This document shows, in pieces, positions 9,731 to 18,244 of a stretch of DNA of 64,000 nt (position 1 is the stretch's first letter; each line of letters starts with the position of its first letter). Below the pieces are notes generated by a model. That model searched no databases and was not told the origin of the DNA. It worked only from the letters and a program-made list of their open reading frames with translations. The DNA lies in NCBI GenBank assembly GCA_964420405.1, contig CAYQTL010000013.1, positions 1-64,000 of the forward strand, in the 5' to 3' direction. Made by a program: the position numbers and the translations under genes. Source of the DNA: CAYQTL01 sp964420405 (GTDB taxonomy: Bacteria; Acidobacteriota; Thermoanaerobaculia; Thermoanaerobaculales; Sulfomarinibacteraceae).

Positions 9731-10053
9731 GCCGCTCGCTCGCCATCCGGAAGGCCTAGCGCCGTCCGGACCTTGTGCGCGTCACTGAGGTTTCCGAGCA
9801 CGTGGACTCCCGGCGTCGGCCGCGTCACCACCAGGCACGGGGTGAGAAGAACGCCATGCCGCAGCGCCTCCTCGAAGTCCTCGAACACGTCCACCACCTC
9901 GATCCGGCACCGTCCCTCCAGCGCCACCTCGCACAGCCGGTCGAGGTTGCGCCGGGCGAGGCGCGAGTTCGTCTCGTCCCCCGCCACGAACAGGATCAGG
10001 TGGTACTCGCGGTCGCCACCATGGGGGACGGCCGCGGGGGTCTCTCCGGTCAT
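9727..10053 (-). CDS. kaiB: KaiB-family protein
   Basis: 108 residues, close to the usual KaiB length. The core fits the thioredoxin-like KaiB fold: YHLILFVAGDETNSRLARRN at residues 17-36, then the beta-strand RIEVVDVFEDFEEAL. Next come GVLLTPCLVV with the conserved cis-type Pro, and VLGNLSDAHKVRTALGL at the C-terminal end. The ATG overlaps the kaiC stop and its own stop overlaps the kinase start, so the three proteins should be made in fixed proportion. A ribosome site (GGAGGTGGGGG) precedes the ATG. In cyanobacteria KaiB switches fold to bind the KaiC CI ring; whether this protein does so is unknown. A KaiB-like thioredoxin-fold adaptor is the alternative. Confidence 0.87.
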   Translation of the reverse strand: MTGETPAAVPHGGDREYHLILFVAGDETNSRLARRNLDRLCEVALEGRCRIEVVDVFEDFEEALRHGVLLTPCLVVTRPTPGVHVLGNLSDAHKVRTALGLPDGERAA

Positions 10054-11531
10054 CCCCCACCTCCGACGGGGCGTCCGGGGGTGCCTCGCGATGCTCCGCC
10101 GGGCGCGATCCTGGCGCCGGTGTCGTCGATCGTCACCGGCAGCCAGCGCATGTCGTGGTTCGAGCCCCGCGACTTGAGGACCAGCAGGCGCCGCTCGACC
10201 CGGTCGCCCACCTCGACGAAGCGCAGCACCACGATGCAGTCCACGAGGGAGGCGATGCCGAGGCCGCTCGGCTCCCGGAGGTCGTCGCCGGCCCGCAGCT
10301 GGTTGGTCAGCAGGCAGGTGATCCGGCGCCGGGCACACAGCCCCAGCAGCCGGATCACCAGGTCGGCGGCGGCCTGGTCGCTGCCCATCCGACGGCACGC
10401 GGTGATCGCGTCCACCACCACGTGACCGGGCCCGAACCGGTCCACCTCCTCGAGGATGTCCAGCAGGTGACGGTCGGCGCCACGCGACTCGGGCATCATG
10501 GTGAGGGTCCGCAGCAGGCCGTCGGCCTGCGCCGTGGCGAGGTCCACACCGGCCGCCCGCACCCCTTCGATCATCGCCTCCCGGGACTCCTCCAGGTTGA
10601 CGTACAGCACCCGGTCGCCCCGCGCACAGGCCGCGCGGGCGAAGCTCGCCGCCAGAATCGTCTTGCCGGCGCCGGTCGGGCCGGCAAGCAGGATGCACGA
10701 GCCCTCGAGGAGGCCGCCGCCGAGCGCGTCGTCGAGTCCCTCCAGACCGGACGGGACACGACCGCCGAAGGCGCGGGCCGTCAGCGCGAGGCCCGAGATC
10801 GGCACCATCCCAACACCGTTGGGGGTGATCTCGTACGGCTGCTCGTTGGTGAGGAAGTCCGAGCCCCGGTACTTGACGACCTGCAGGCGCCGGGTCCGGA
10901 TCTGGCCCGAGATCCGCTGGTCGAGGTGGATCACACAGTCCACCATGTAGTCGAGGAACGGGTACACGCGCTCGTGCTCGGGCGCCGCCTTGAGGGTCAG
11001 CAGGGCCGTCAGACCGAGGTCCCGCAGCCGGTCGTGGAGCAGCTCCAGCTGCTCCCGCTCCCGCTCCGCATCCCCGAATCGCCGCAGCAGGACGTCGACG
11101 GCGTCGAGCGCCACCCGGCGGGCTCCGATCCGACGGCAGTGCCCCTCGAGGATCGACAGCAGCCCACGCAGGTCGAACTGGCCGGCCACGACGGTGTCCG
11201 ACGACACCCGCGGGTGGACGACGCACAGTCGCCCGGCGGCCTCGAGCCCCTCGACGTCCCATCCCAGCGACGCGGCGTTGGCCCGCAGCGCGACGTCCCG
11301 CTCCTCGAACGACACGAGGACTCCCGGCTCGCCCTCGAGCGCTGCGCGGTAGAGGAACTCCAGCGCGAGGACCGTCTTGCCGGTGCCGGGCCCGCCGCTG
11401 ACCAGCGTCGTCCTGCCCGCGGGCAACCCCCCGGCGAGCACCTCGTCGAGCCCGCGGATCCCGGTCGGCACCTTGGGCAGGTCGACGGGCGCCCGCTCGT
11501 CCTGCATCGGCTCCTGGCCTGCCTCGTCCAT
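10050..11531 (-). CDS. kaiC: KaiC-family tandem RecA-like ATPase/kinase
   Basis: 493 residues with two RecA-like domains. CI (about 20-250) has Walker A GGPGTGKT at 46-53 and the catalytic Glu pair E76-E77. CII (about 257-480) has Walker A GPTGAGKT at 284-291 and Glu pair E314-E315 in YVNLEESREAM. The C-terminal signature SRGSNHDMRW is KaiC-like. Aligned by eye to cyanobacterial KaiC, the phospho-site positions read S422 (T426), A427 (S431) and S428 (T432). One of the two classical sites is therefore missing and the other is Ser instead of Thr. The tail after residue 475 is Gly/Pro-rich and does not resemble the KaiA-binding loop, and no kaiA is present. The ATG follows GAGGTGAGAACG. Longer upstream starts would extend into the promoter. 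Confidence 0.9.
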   Translation of the reverse strand: MDEAGQEPMQDERAPVDLPKVPTGIRGLDEVLAGGLPAGRTTLVSGGPGTGKTVLALEFLYRAALEGEPGVLVSFEERDVALRANAASLGWDVEGLEAAGRLCVVHPRVSSDTVVAGQFDLRGLLSILEGHCRRIGARRVALDAVDVLLRRFGDAEREREQLELLHDRLRDLGLTALLTLKAAPEHERVYPFLDYMVDCVIHLDQRISGQIRTRRLQVVKYRGSDFLTNEQPYEITPNGVGMVPISGLALTARAFGGRVPSGLEGLDDALGGGLLEGSCILLAGPTGAGKTILAASFARAACARGDRVLYVNLEESREAMIEGVRAAGVDLATAQADGLLRTLTMMPESRGADRHLLDILEEVDRFGPGHVVVDAITACRRMGSDQAAADLVIRLLGLCARRRITCLLTNQLRAGDDLREPSGLGIASLVDCIVVLRFVEVGDRVERRLLVLKSRGSNHDMRWLPVTIDDTGARIAPGGASRGTPGRPVGGGG

Positions 11532-11621
11532 CGTTCTCACCTCGCTCGAAACACGCACCACGATGCGGGCCCGGCCGCCGGCGTCGCACCGCGAACCCGC
11601 TTCGGCGTCACGATGCCCCCC

Positions 11622-11634
11622 GGAGGTCACCTCC
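11622..11634. promoter_or_regulatory. Palindromic operator candidate at the kaiC transcription start
   Basis: GGAGGTCACCTCC is a perfect 6+1+6 palindrome that begins directly at the downstream edge of the kaiC -10 hexamer. It would cover the predicted transcription start, a typical place for a repressor site. Confidence 0.45.
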
Positions 11635-11663
11635 ACACTACCCGAGACCAGCCGCGGGATCAA
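11635..11663 (-). promoter_or_regulatory. Sigma70-type promoter of the kaiC-kaiB-kinase operon
   Basis: On the minus strand TTGATC (11663-11658) is followed by a 17-base spacer and TAGTGT (11640-11635). Spacing and both hexamers fit a sigma70-type promoter. Transcription would begin near 11628 and leave a leader of about 97 bases before the kaiC ATG. Confidence 0.55.
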
Positions 11664-11764
11664 AGACATCGCCCCGGTCGCAGCCGTTCGTCTCCATGGT
11701 GCCCATGCCGAACGACCCCGGGCGACCTCCGCGGCCCCTCATCGTCACCGCCGTTGACGCCGCA

Positions 11765-11800
11765 GCTGTCGCCGTCGCTGTCGCTGTCCCTGCCGCTGAC
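11765..11800. repeat. Degenerate hexamer tandem repeat, six units
   Basis: GCTGTC GCCGTC GCTGTC GCTGTC CCTGCC GCTGAC. It has the same period-6 design as the tracts at 4213, 8184, 8294 and 20954, with a different core sequence. Confidence 0.7.
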
Positions 11801-11870
11801 CCGACGAGGCACCGACACGGACCCCTGGCGTCGGCTTCCAGCTGTCGCGACCCGTGCGCGCTTCCGTAGC

Positions 11871-11887
11871 GCCACCTTCCAGGTGGC
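11871..11887. repeat. REP-like hairpin
   Basis: GCCACCT-TCC-AGGTGGC is a perfect 7-base stem with a 3-base loop, within a longer GC-rich extragenic stretch. I saw no second copy in the window. REP classification is inference from its palindromic, extragenic nature. Confidence 0.4.
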
Positions 11888-11924
11888 ATGCTTCGCAGGC
11901 CGAGGCTGGCTTCCGCAGATCGGC

Positions 11925-12075
11925 CCCCCCTCGCCGTCCATCGTGAGGCCCCACGCGCCGAGGTAGCGCGCCTCCAGGTCGATGCTCCGCCGGTCCGACG
12001 GCCGCCACGACACGCCGCCCATCACGCTCCAGGCGATGCCGTCACCCGCGTGATCGGCCCCCCGTCGGGATGCCA
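11925..12075 (-). pseudogene. Possible remnant of an outer-membrane beta-barrel protein
   Basis: The minus strand encodes a fragment reading GIAWSVMGGVSWRPSDR, then SIDLEARYLGAWGLTMDG. The alternating hydrophobic/polar pattern and the W-R-P-S-D-R-x-S-I-D-L-E-A-R-Y string are typical of adjacent barrel strands in outer-membrane proteins. There is no plausible start or complete domain. The frame continues into the REP-like hairpin. A decayed gene tail is my reading; chance coding in GC-rich DNA is possible. Confidence 0.3.
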
Positions 12076-12276
12076 GCGCCCCCGTCGGAGGCACGTCGCA
12101 GGATCGTGAACGGAGCGTGAACCCACGGGCCGGGAGGCGCGGCTCACATCCCCCCACCGGACGGGCTGCTATAAGGGGATGGCACGCTCCCGCGCGTCCA
12201 ACGCGCGGTGGCCGTGGCGCGGAGTGTCCGGCACGGCGCCCGATGGCTCGCACCGCGCCTACAGGGAGGTCCGGGG

Positions 12277-15200
12277 ATGATCGAGGACGGCGGAGCTCGA
12301 GGACGGTCGATCCACAGCAGGTGGGAACGATGCCGGCGGCCGATCATGGCGATCGCGATCGCGGCGCTGGCGTGGCCGGGCCCCGCCGCCGATGCCGCGT
12401 CCCCCGCGGCCGCGGCGCCGCACCGGCTGGTGGAGATCTCGGCCGGCTCGCCTGTGGCGGCCCTCGAGAGCGCCGGTCCGGTGGAGATCCGGGTCGCCCC
12501 GACTCCTGGCGAGGTCCGCCTCGGCGACGTCCGCGCCCCGGAGATCACTGTCGTGGGCGGGGGGCCCTCGACCACGCTGGTGCTCGCGGGGAGCCTCGTC
12601 GCCGAGCATCGTCTCCGGGTCGAGGTGGCGGGCGACCTCGTGGCCGACCGGGAGGTCCTGCCCGCCGGAGGTGTGCGGATCGACGCCGGCGGTACCCTGT
12701 CGATCGCCGCGGCGGGCTCGATCCGTCTCGGCGACGCACCCGGCCGTCCGGTGGTGCTGTCCTCGGGAGGCCCGATGGAGCTGGAGGGCCGGCAGGCCCT
12801 CGACGTCTCGATCCTGGCGGACGGATCGAGCCGCGCCGTCTCCGGCGGCGACCTCGTGCTTCGCGCGGGGGCCCCGATCCTCGGCGACGCCCGGTGGATG
12901 GCCGGGAGGAACCTCCGCCTCGAGACCCTCGACGGCCGCCCGGCCGATCTCGTCAGCCCCGACGACCCGATCGTGCTGTCCATTGGCGACGTCAGCTTCG
13001 GCAGCTACACTGGAGCGTCGCTGCACATCCTCGCAGGAGGCTCGATCACCGCAACCGACATCACCGTCACCGGCACGGGGTCGAGCGCCACCACCGTCGG
13101 ACCGTCCAACCTCGCCACCTTCAACGGCGCCGACAGCTTCGCCGCCCTGGCGGCCGTCACCCTGTCGGACAGCACGGCGGTCGCCGTCGACGGCGCCGCG
13201 CGGCCGACCGTCGACCTCCGCGCGGGGGTCGAGTGGTCGACGTTCGCTGGAGGCGCGCCGAGCCCGGTCTACCAGGAGATCCCGGCGGGCTCGGTGGGAA
13301 CCACGTTCCTGCCGAAGACGGGCGCGGCCATCACCACCGCGAACATCTTCGTGACCGCGCCCGACGGGCTCGTCCTGCTCACCAACCGGTACCGGCCGGC
13401 CGGCGCGCTGTCGGGGGGGATCCAGACGCTGGCGATCCAGACCGACGCCGCTGCGCCCGGAAGCGACGGCGGCGCGGTGGTGGTCGACTCCCGTGGCGCC
13501 GTCAGCCTGGGCAGCGTGTCGACCGCGTCGTTCCAGTCCGGTGCGGGGGCGGCGGCCGGTGACGGCGGCCCGGTCCGCGTTCTCGCCGACGGCGGCCTCG
13601 CGGTCAGCTCGATCCTCACCGCCTCCTTCTCGCAGAGTGCGACCGCGGGCGACGGCGGCGACGTGATGCTGCGCGCGTCGGGCCTGCTGACGGGGGCGCC
13701 GAACGTCTACTCCTATGCCGCCGGGGAGACCGGAGCCGGTCACGCCGGCAGCGTCACCGTCGACGCCGCCGGCCCGCTCCAGCTCGGCGACCTGTTCGCC
13801 TACGCCCGCTTCGACGGAGCGGGGTCGGCGGGCGACGGCGGCGACGTCACCGTGACGGCGAGGGCTCTCGGCCCGGCCGACGGCGGCGAGACGCTCACCC
13901 TCGGCGTGGTGCTCGCGGACTCGGGCTGTACCCTCGCGACGGCGACCGCCACCGGGCCGTCCGGCAACGGCGGCACCGTGGACCTCGCCACCGAGGACGG
14001 CGACCTCACGGTCCTGCCCCGGATCTGGAGCCGCAGCACCTCCTGCGGCGGCACCCACGCTCCCGGGAACGGCGGGCCCGTCACCCTGACCGCCGTCAAC
14101 GGCGGCGTCGAGGTCGGCGACCTCGGGATCGCCACCTCGAGCCGGGCCGACGCCGGGAGCACCGCCAGCTCCGGAGCCGGCGGCGCGGTGACCATCGCGG
14201 CGAGCCACGACGTGTCGGTGAGCGCCGCCGGATCCGGCGGCGTCTTCACGGACTCCGTCAGCGGCGGAGGCGCCGGCGGCGCCGGCGGACCGGTCGCCAT
14301 CAGCGCCGCCGGCGGGGTGGTGGACCTCGGCGCCAGCCCGGTGGACGCGACCGCGAAGGCCTCGGCCGGCGTCGCCGGAGCCGCCGGCACGATCGTGATC
14401 ACCGCCCACGGCGACGTCACGGCGGGAAGCCTCCGCGCCTCCTCGACCGGCGAGCCCGGCGTCACCAGCGGCGACGCAGGAGACATCGCCGTGCAGTCGT
14501 CGACCGGATCCGTGACCCTCGGGGCGCTCGATGCCCACGTGTCCGCAGGCGGGGTGGGAGAGGCGGGCGACGGCGGCGCCGTCACCGTCGCCGCCCCGGC
14601 CGGGGCGATCGAGGCCGGCCAGGTCTGGACGTGGAGCTATGCCTCGGGGACGGGCACCGCCGGCAGCGGCGGCAGCATCGAGCTCGCAGCGCACACCGGA
14701 ATCGCCGTCGGCACGACCTCGAACGTCGCGGCGTTCGCCTCGTCGAGCGGCGGGTCCGCAGGCGATGGTGGCGACGTCTCGATCGCGACCGGCAGCGGCA
14801 ACCTCGAGCTGTTCGGCGTGTCGGCCTCGGCGACCGCGGCGTCAGGACGCGCCGGGTCCGGCGGCGACATCACGGTCGCCACCGGCGCCGGGCGCGTCGA
14901 CCTCGTCTCCGGCGCCGGCACGACCTCGCTCGACACCCGGGCGTCGGGTCGTGACAGCGTCGGCGACGGGGGCTCCATCACGGTTTCGGCGACCGGCGGC
15001 CTCGGCGTGACCGGTACCATCCGGTCCAACACCCTCAGCACCCTGGACGCCCCCGCCGGACGTGCCGGCGACGTCGCCCTCTTCACCTCCGGGGGGGACA
15101 TCGTGCTGCTCGACGTCGTTGCGGCGGGCGACGGTCTCGCTCCTTCCGGCGGCGGATCTGTCGCGCTCGAGGCTCCGGCCGGCGCGGTCACGACCGCGGG

Positions 15201-17964
15201 AGTCGACACCCGCTGCCTCGGAGTCACCGGCTGCGGATCGGGAGGCGCGATCCACGTCGCCGCCGGGGGTGATCTCCAGCTCGGGGGCGACCTCCAGTCG
15301 GGCTGCCGTCACACCGGCGCCGGGCTCGCCGGCGACGGCGGACCGATCACCCTCGTCACGGCCGCCGGCTCGATCGCCGCGGGCACGATCGACAGCCGCG
15401 CGACGGCCTCCTCCGCAGCTGGCACCGCCGGCGACGGCGGGCCGATCTCGCTGTCCGCGCCCACCGGTGCCATCGGCGCCGGCGAGGTCCTGTCGTGGTC
15501 CCTCGCCACCGGCGGCGGTACGGCCGCGTCGGCGGGCTCCATCGAGCTGCGGGCGGCCGCCGACGTCGAGGTCGCGCGGCTCGAGGCGAGGGCGTTCGGC
15601 GCTGCGGGCGCGGTCGCCGGCGGCCGCATCGTGGTCGACAGCGGCGGCGTGGTCCGCATCACCGGTGGCGGCGGGGCCCTGCCGTCCGTCGACGCCACGG
15701 GGCCGCCGGGATCCGGAGCCGTCATCCTCGCCCACGGCGGCGGCGCCGGGACACCGTTCACCGTCGGCGACCCGGCCGTCAACGGCACCGCGTGGACGAT
15801 CGCCTGCGACGGTGCGGTCCTCTCCCCCACCGCCACCTATCCCGCCTCCCACCACCAGCCGCCCCGCACCTGGATCCTCGCCGAGGAGGCCGCGGTGCTG
15901 GTCAACGAGATCGACGTCGACCAGCCCGGTGCCGACGACCGCGAGTTCGTCGAGCTCCACAACCCGTTCCCGGTCGCCATGGAGCTGGGCCTGGTGACCC
16001 TCGAGATCGTCGACGGGACCGGGGTCGATCCCGTCGTGGTGTCGGCCGTCGACCTGCCGCACTCGCAGATTCCGGTGGACGGCCACTACGTGATCTGCCC
16101 GACCGGCGCCACCACTCCCGGCTGCGACCTGTCCGCCGCGATCTCTCTTCAGGACGACGGCCCCGCCGCGGTCGCCGTCCGCCTCGCCGGCATCCTCCAG
16201 GACACCGTCAGCTACGAGGGCGACACCCCGCCGCCCTACACCGAGGGCACCGGCGTCGGGCTCGAGGATCCCGGCATCGAGCCCAACCGCTCCCTGGCCC
16301 GAACGCCGGACGGCGCCGACACCGACCAGAACGCCTCCGACCTCGACCTGGTGTGCGTCTCCCCGGGCCTGCCGAACCTGGCGGCCAGCACCGGGTGCAC
16401 CGCCTCGGGCGGAGCCGTCCTCACCGCGCTGGCGGTGGTTCCGCCCGAGGTCGACGAAGGCAGCCCGGTGACGGTCGAGGGGAGCTTCGCGGAGCCTCCT
16501 CCGGGGGACGCCCATACGGTCGAGATCGACTGGGGCGACGGGGGGATGAGCGACGTCCCGTTGTCCGCGGGAACGACCTCCTTCTCCGCCGACCACGCCT
16601 ACGCCGACGACAGCCCTGCCGAGGCCCCGTGGACGATCCAGATCACCGTGACCGACGGTGTCTCGTCCGACACCGCTCTCACCTCGGTGGAGGTGAGGAA
16701 CGTCGCGCCCATCGTCGAGGCGGGTCCCGACCGGGTCACCGCGGTCGACGTGCCCATCCGGCTCGGCGGCAGCTTCACCGATCCCGGCGCCGCCGACACC
16801 CACACCGTCCACTGGGACTTCGGCGACGGAACCGACGCGTGGGGCACTCTGGCGCCCGACCACGCCTGGACCGACAGCGGCGTCCACACCGTGACCCTCA
16901 CGGTCGAGGACGACGACGGTGGCGTCGGATCCGACACGCTCACGGTGACCGTGGCCACGGCGCCGGTGGTGACCGGGACCGACACCGTGGCGGCGATCGC
17001 CGGCGGTCTCCTGTCCGGCGCCCGCGCCCGAGGTCCGGTGACGACCCTCGCGTTCCACTTCAACGAGCCGCTGCTCGACCCGCCGGGCTCGACAGGGACC
17101 CCTGACGTCACCAACCCCGACCACTACCGGCTGGTCGGGGCCGGGGCGGACGGCGTCGTCTCCACCCTCGGCTGCGGTGCTCCGGCCGGCGACGACACGC
17201 TGTTGCCGTTGTCCGCGGTCGACTACCGGCCGTCGACGGGGACCGCGGTGATCCGTCCCGCCTCGGCCGACGCGCTGGCGGATGGGCGGTGGCGGATCAT
17301 CCTGTGCGCCTCCGGCCTCGGGGACCTCGACGGCGAGCCGCTCGACGGCGACAGGGACGGGGTCGGAGGAGACGACTGGGTCGCCGACCTCGAGGTGCTG
17401 CGCGACGAGCTCCTCGCCAACCCGAACTTCGACCTGGGGCTGGACGGCTGGAGTCAGGTCACCCCCGGCGGCTCGCCGTTCGTCCACGACACGGTCGACG
17501 GCGAGGCCTCACCCTACTCGGGCTCGTCGACGGCGACCAACGCCGCCGGGGCGGGCACGGTGGTCGAGCTGAGGCAGTGCGTGGAGCTGCCGGCGAACCC
17601 CGAGGGCCCGCTGACACTTCGAGCCCTGGTGAGGTTCGCGCCGGGTGCGCTCGATGCGTCATTCGCCGGCGTCGAGCTGCGGTTCTTCGACGGCTTCGCC
17701 TGTGGCGGAGCTCGGGTCGGCACGAGCACCGGCCACCCCCTCTGGGCCGACACCGACGGCCGCTTCCTGCAGGTGGCGGCCCACGGCCGTCCCCCGCTCG
17801 CGGCCGTCTCGGTCGAGGCCGTCCTGCTCGCCGAGGCGGACCCCGCCGCCCCGTCGCCGTTCACCGCCCACTTCGACCGCGCCAGCCTGGCGTTCGACGA
17901 TCCGGTCTTCGACGACGGCTTCGAGGCGGGCGACACCACCTCCTGGAGTGCCGCGGTGCCGTGA
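12277..17964 (+). CDS. Giant secreted filamentous-type repeat protein with lamin-tail and PKD domains
   Basis: 1895 residues. A signal peptide-like segment (IMAIAIAALAWPG) lies near residue 25. Residues about 60-1190 are Gly/Ala/Ser-rich repeats with recurring A-G-D-G-G-x-V and L-x-L-G-D phrases, like the haemagglutinin-type beta-helix of large exported adhesins. A lamin-tail domain starts near 1209 (VLVNEIDVDQPG, EFVELHN). Two PKD-type Ig folds follow, near 1388 (VEIDWGDGG) and 1482 (VHWDFGDGT). A Big_5-like domain is near 1567, and a carbohydrate-binding-like module is near 1712 (NPNFDLGLDGW). It ends VFDDGFEAGDTTSWSAAVP, the shared tail. The ATG has GGGAGGT upstream; the frame stays open 23 codons earlier without a ribosome site. 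No TpsB-type transporter is adjacent, so secretion may be by another route. Confidence 0.85.
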   Translation: MIEDGGARGRSIHSRWERCRRPIMAIAIAALAWPGPAADAASPAAAAPHRLVEISAGSPVAALESAGPVEIRVAPTPGEVRLGDVRAPEITVVGGGPSTTLVLAGSLVAEHRLRVEVAGDLVADREVLPAGGVRIDAGGTLSIAAAGSIRLGDAPGRPVVLSSGGPMELEGRQALDVSILADGSSRAVSGGDLVLRAGAPILGDARWMAGRNLRLETLDGRPADLVSPDDPIVLSIGDVSFGSYTGASLHILAGGSITATDITVTGTGSSATTVGPSNLATFNGADSFAALAAVTLSDSTAVAVDGAARPTVDLRAGVEWSTFAGGAPSPVYQEIPAGSVGTTFLPKTGAAITTANIFVTAPDGLVLLTNRYRPAGALSGGIQTLAIQTDAAAPGSDGGAVVVDSRGAVSLGSVSTASFQSGAGAAAGDGGPVRVLADGGLAVSSILTASFSQSATAGDGGDVMLRASGLLTGAPNVYSYAAGETGAGHAGSVTVDAAGPLQLGDLFAYARFDGAGSAGDGGDVTVTARALGPADGGETLTLGVVLADSGCTLATATATGPSGNGGTVDLATEDGDLTVLPRIWSRSTSCGGTHAPGNGGPVTLTAVNGGVEVGDLGIATSSRADAGSTASSGAGGAVTIAASHDVSVSAAGSGGVFTDSVSGGGAGGAGGPVAISAAGGVVDLGASPVDATAKASAGVAGAAGTIVITAHGDVTAGSLRASSTGEPGVTSGDAGDIAVQSSTGSVTLGALDAHVSAGGVGEAGDGGAVTVAAPAGAIEAGQVWTWSYASGTGTAGSGGSIELAAHTGIAVGTTSNVAAFASSSGGSAGDGGDVSIATGSGNLELFGVSASATAASGRAGSGGDITVATGAGRVDLVSGAGTTSLDTRASGRDSVGDGGSITVSATGGLGVTGTIRSNTLSTLDAPAGRAGDVALFTSGGDIVLLDVVAAGDGLAPSGGGSVALEAPAGAVTTAGVDTRCLGVTGCGSGGAIHVAAGGDLQLGGDLQSGCRHTGAGLAGDGGPITLVTAAGSIAAGTIDSRATASSAAGTAGDGGPISLSAPTGAIGAGEVLSWSLATGGGTAASAGSIELRAAADVEVARLEARAFGAAGAVAGGRIVVDSGGVVRITGGGGALPSVDATGPPGSGAVILAHGGGAGTPFTVGDPAVNGTAWTIACDGAVLSPTATYPASHHQPPRTWILAEEAAVLVNEIDVDQPGADDREFVELHNPFPVAMELGLVTLEIVDGTGVDPVVVSAVDLPHSQIPVDGHYVICPTGATTPGCDLSAAISLQDDGPAAVAVRLAGILQDTVSYEGDTPPPYTEGTGVGLEDPGIEPNRSLARTPDGADTDQNASDLDLVCVSPGLPNLAASTGCTASGGAVLTALAVVPPEVDEGSPVTVEGSFAEPPPGDAHTVEIDWGDGGMSDVPLSAGTTSFSADHAYADDSPAEAPWTIQITVTDGVSSDTALTSVEVRNVAPIVEAGPDRVTAVDVPIRLGGSFTDPGAADTHTVHWDFGDGTDAWGTLAPDHAWTDSGVHTVTLTVEDDDGGVGSDTLTVTVATAPVVTGTDTVAAIAGGLLSGARARGPVTTLAFHFNEPLLDPPGSTGTPDVTNPDHYRLVGAGADGVVSTLGCGAPAGDDTLLPLSAVDYRPSTGTAVIRPASADALADGRWRIILCASGLGDLDGEPLDGDRDGVGGDDWVADLEVLRDELLANPNFDLGLDGWSQVTPGGSPFVHDTVDGEASPYSGSSTATNAAGAGTVVELRQCVELPANPEGPLTLRALVRFAPGALDASFAGVELRFFDGFACGGARVGTSTGHPLWADTDGRFLQVAAHGRPPLAAVSVEAVLLAEADPAAPSPFTAHFDRASLAFDDPVFDDGFEAGDTTSWSAAVP

Positions 17965-18140
17965 CGGCGGGCCCGGTCGCGGGAGATCCCGGAGGTGCTG
18001 CAGGATCCGTTCCGCGGCCGGGAACCGCCGGCGGGGCACAGCCCCGCGCACCCCACCTCATCCCAGGGCGGCACGCACGACTACGGCTTCGCGAAGCGGA
18101 ATCCCACGCCTCTCCGCGGTCCCCGCCCCGCGACGGGTTC

Positions 18141-18170
18141 TTGGCCGGGCAGCAGAACTCGGAATAATAC
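18141..18170 (+). promoter_or_regulatory. Candidate promoter for the secreted protein at 18245
   Basis: TTGGCC (18141-18146), an 18-base spacer and TAATAC (18165-18170) lie 75 bases upstream of the ATG. This is one of the few AT-rich patches in the area. Confidence 0.45.
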
Positions 18171-18244
18171 CGAGACTCTGTCCGATCCATGAATCGTCCC
18201 CCGTTCGACCACAGCGCCGAGCCGGACGGACACTGGAGGAATCC

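Larger units (their letters stand above)
11532..12276. other. 745-base non-coding gap with repeats and a gene remnant
   Basis: The gap between kaiC and the large secreted protein gene holds several separate features. They are the kaiC promoter and palindrome; six hexamers of NCNGNC type (11765-11800); a REP-like hairpin (11871-11887); and a stretch coding on the minus strand for an outer-membrane-barrel-like fragment (about 11925-12075). No intact gene was found. A TATAAG hexamer at 12171 may serve the downstream plus-strand gene. Confidence 0.6.

Noticed and set aside
9727..11589. A 620-residue frame running through kaiC into kaiB
   Set aside because: Only its last 108 residues (KaiB) are meaningful; the rest is the antisense-like wrong frame of kaiC. 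kaiB has its own ATG and ribosome site.
18058..18140. GC-rich stretch before 18141 as a small gene
   Set aside because: Short frames there lack ribosome sites and recognisable sequence; the region is more likely a leader or spacer.
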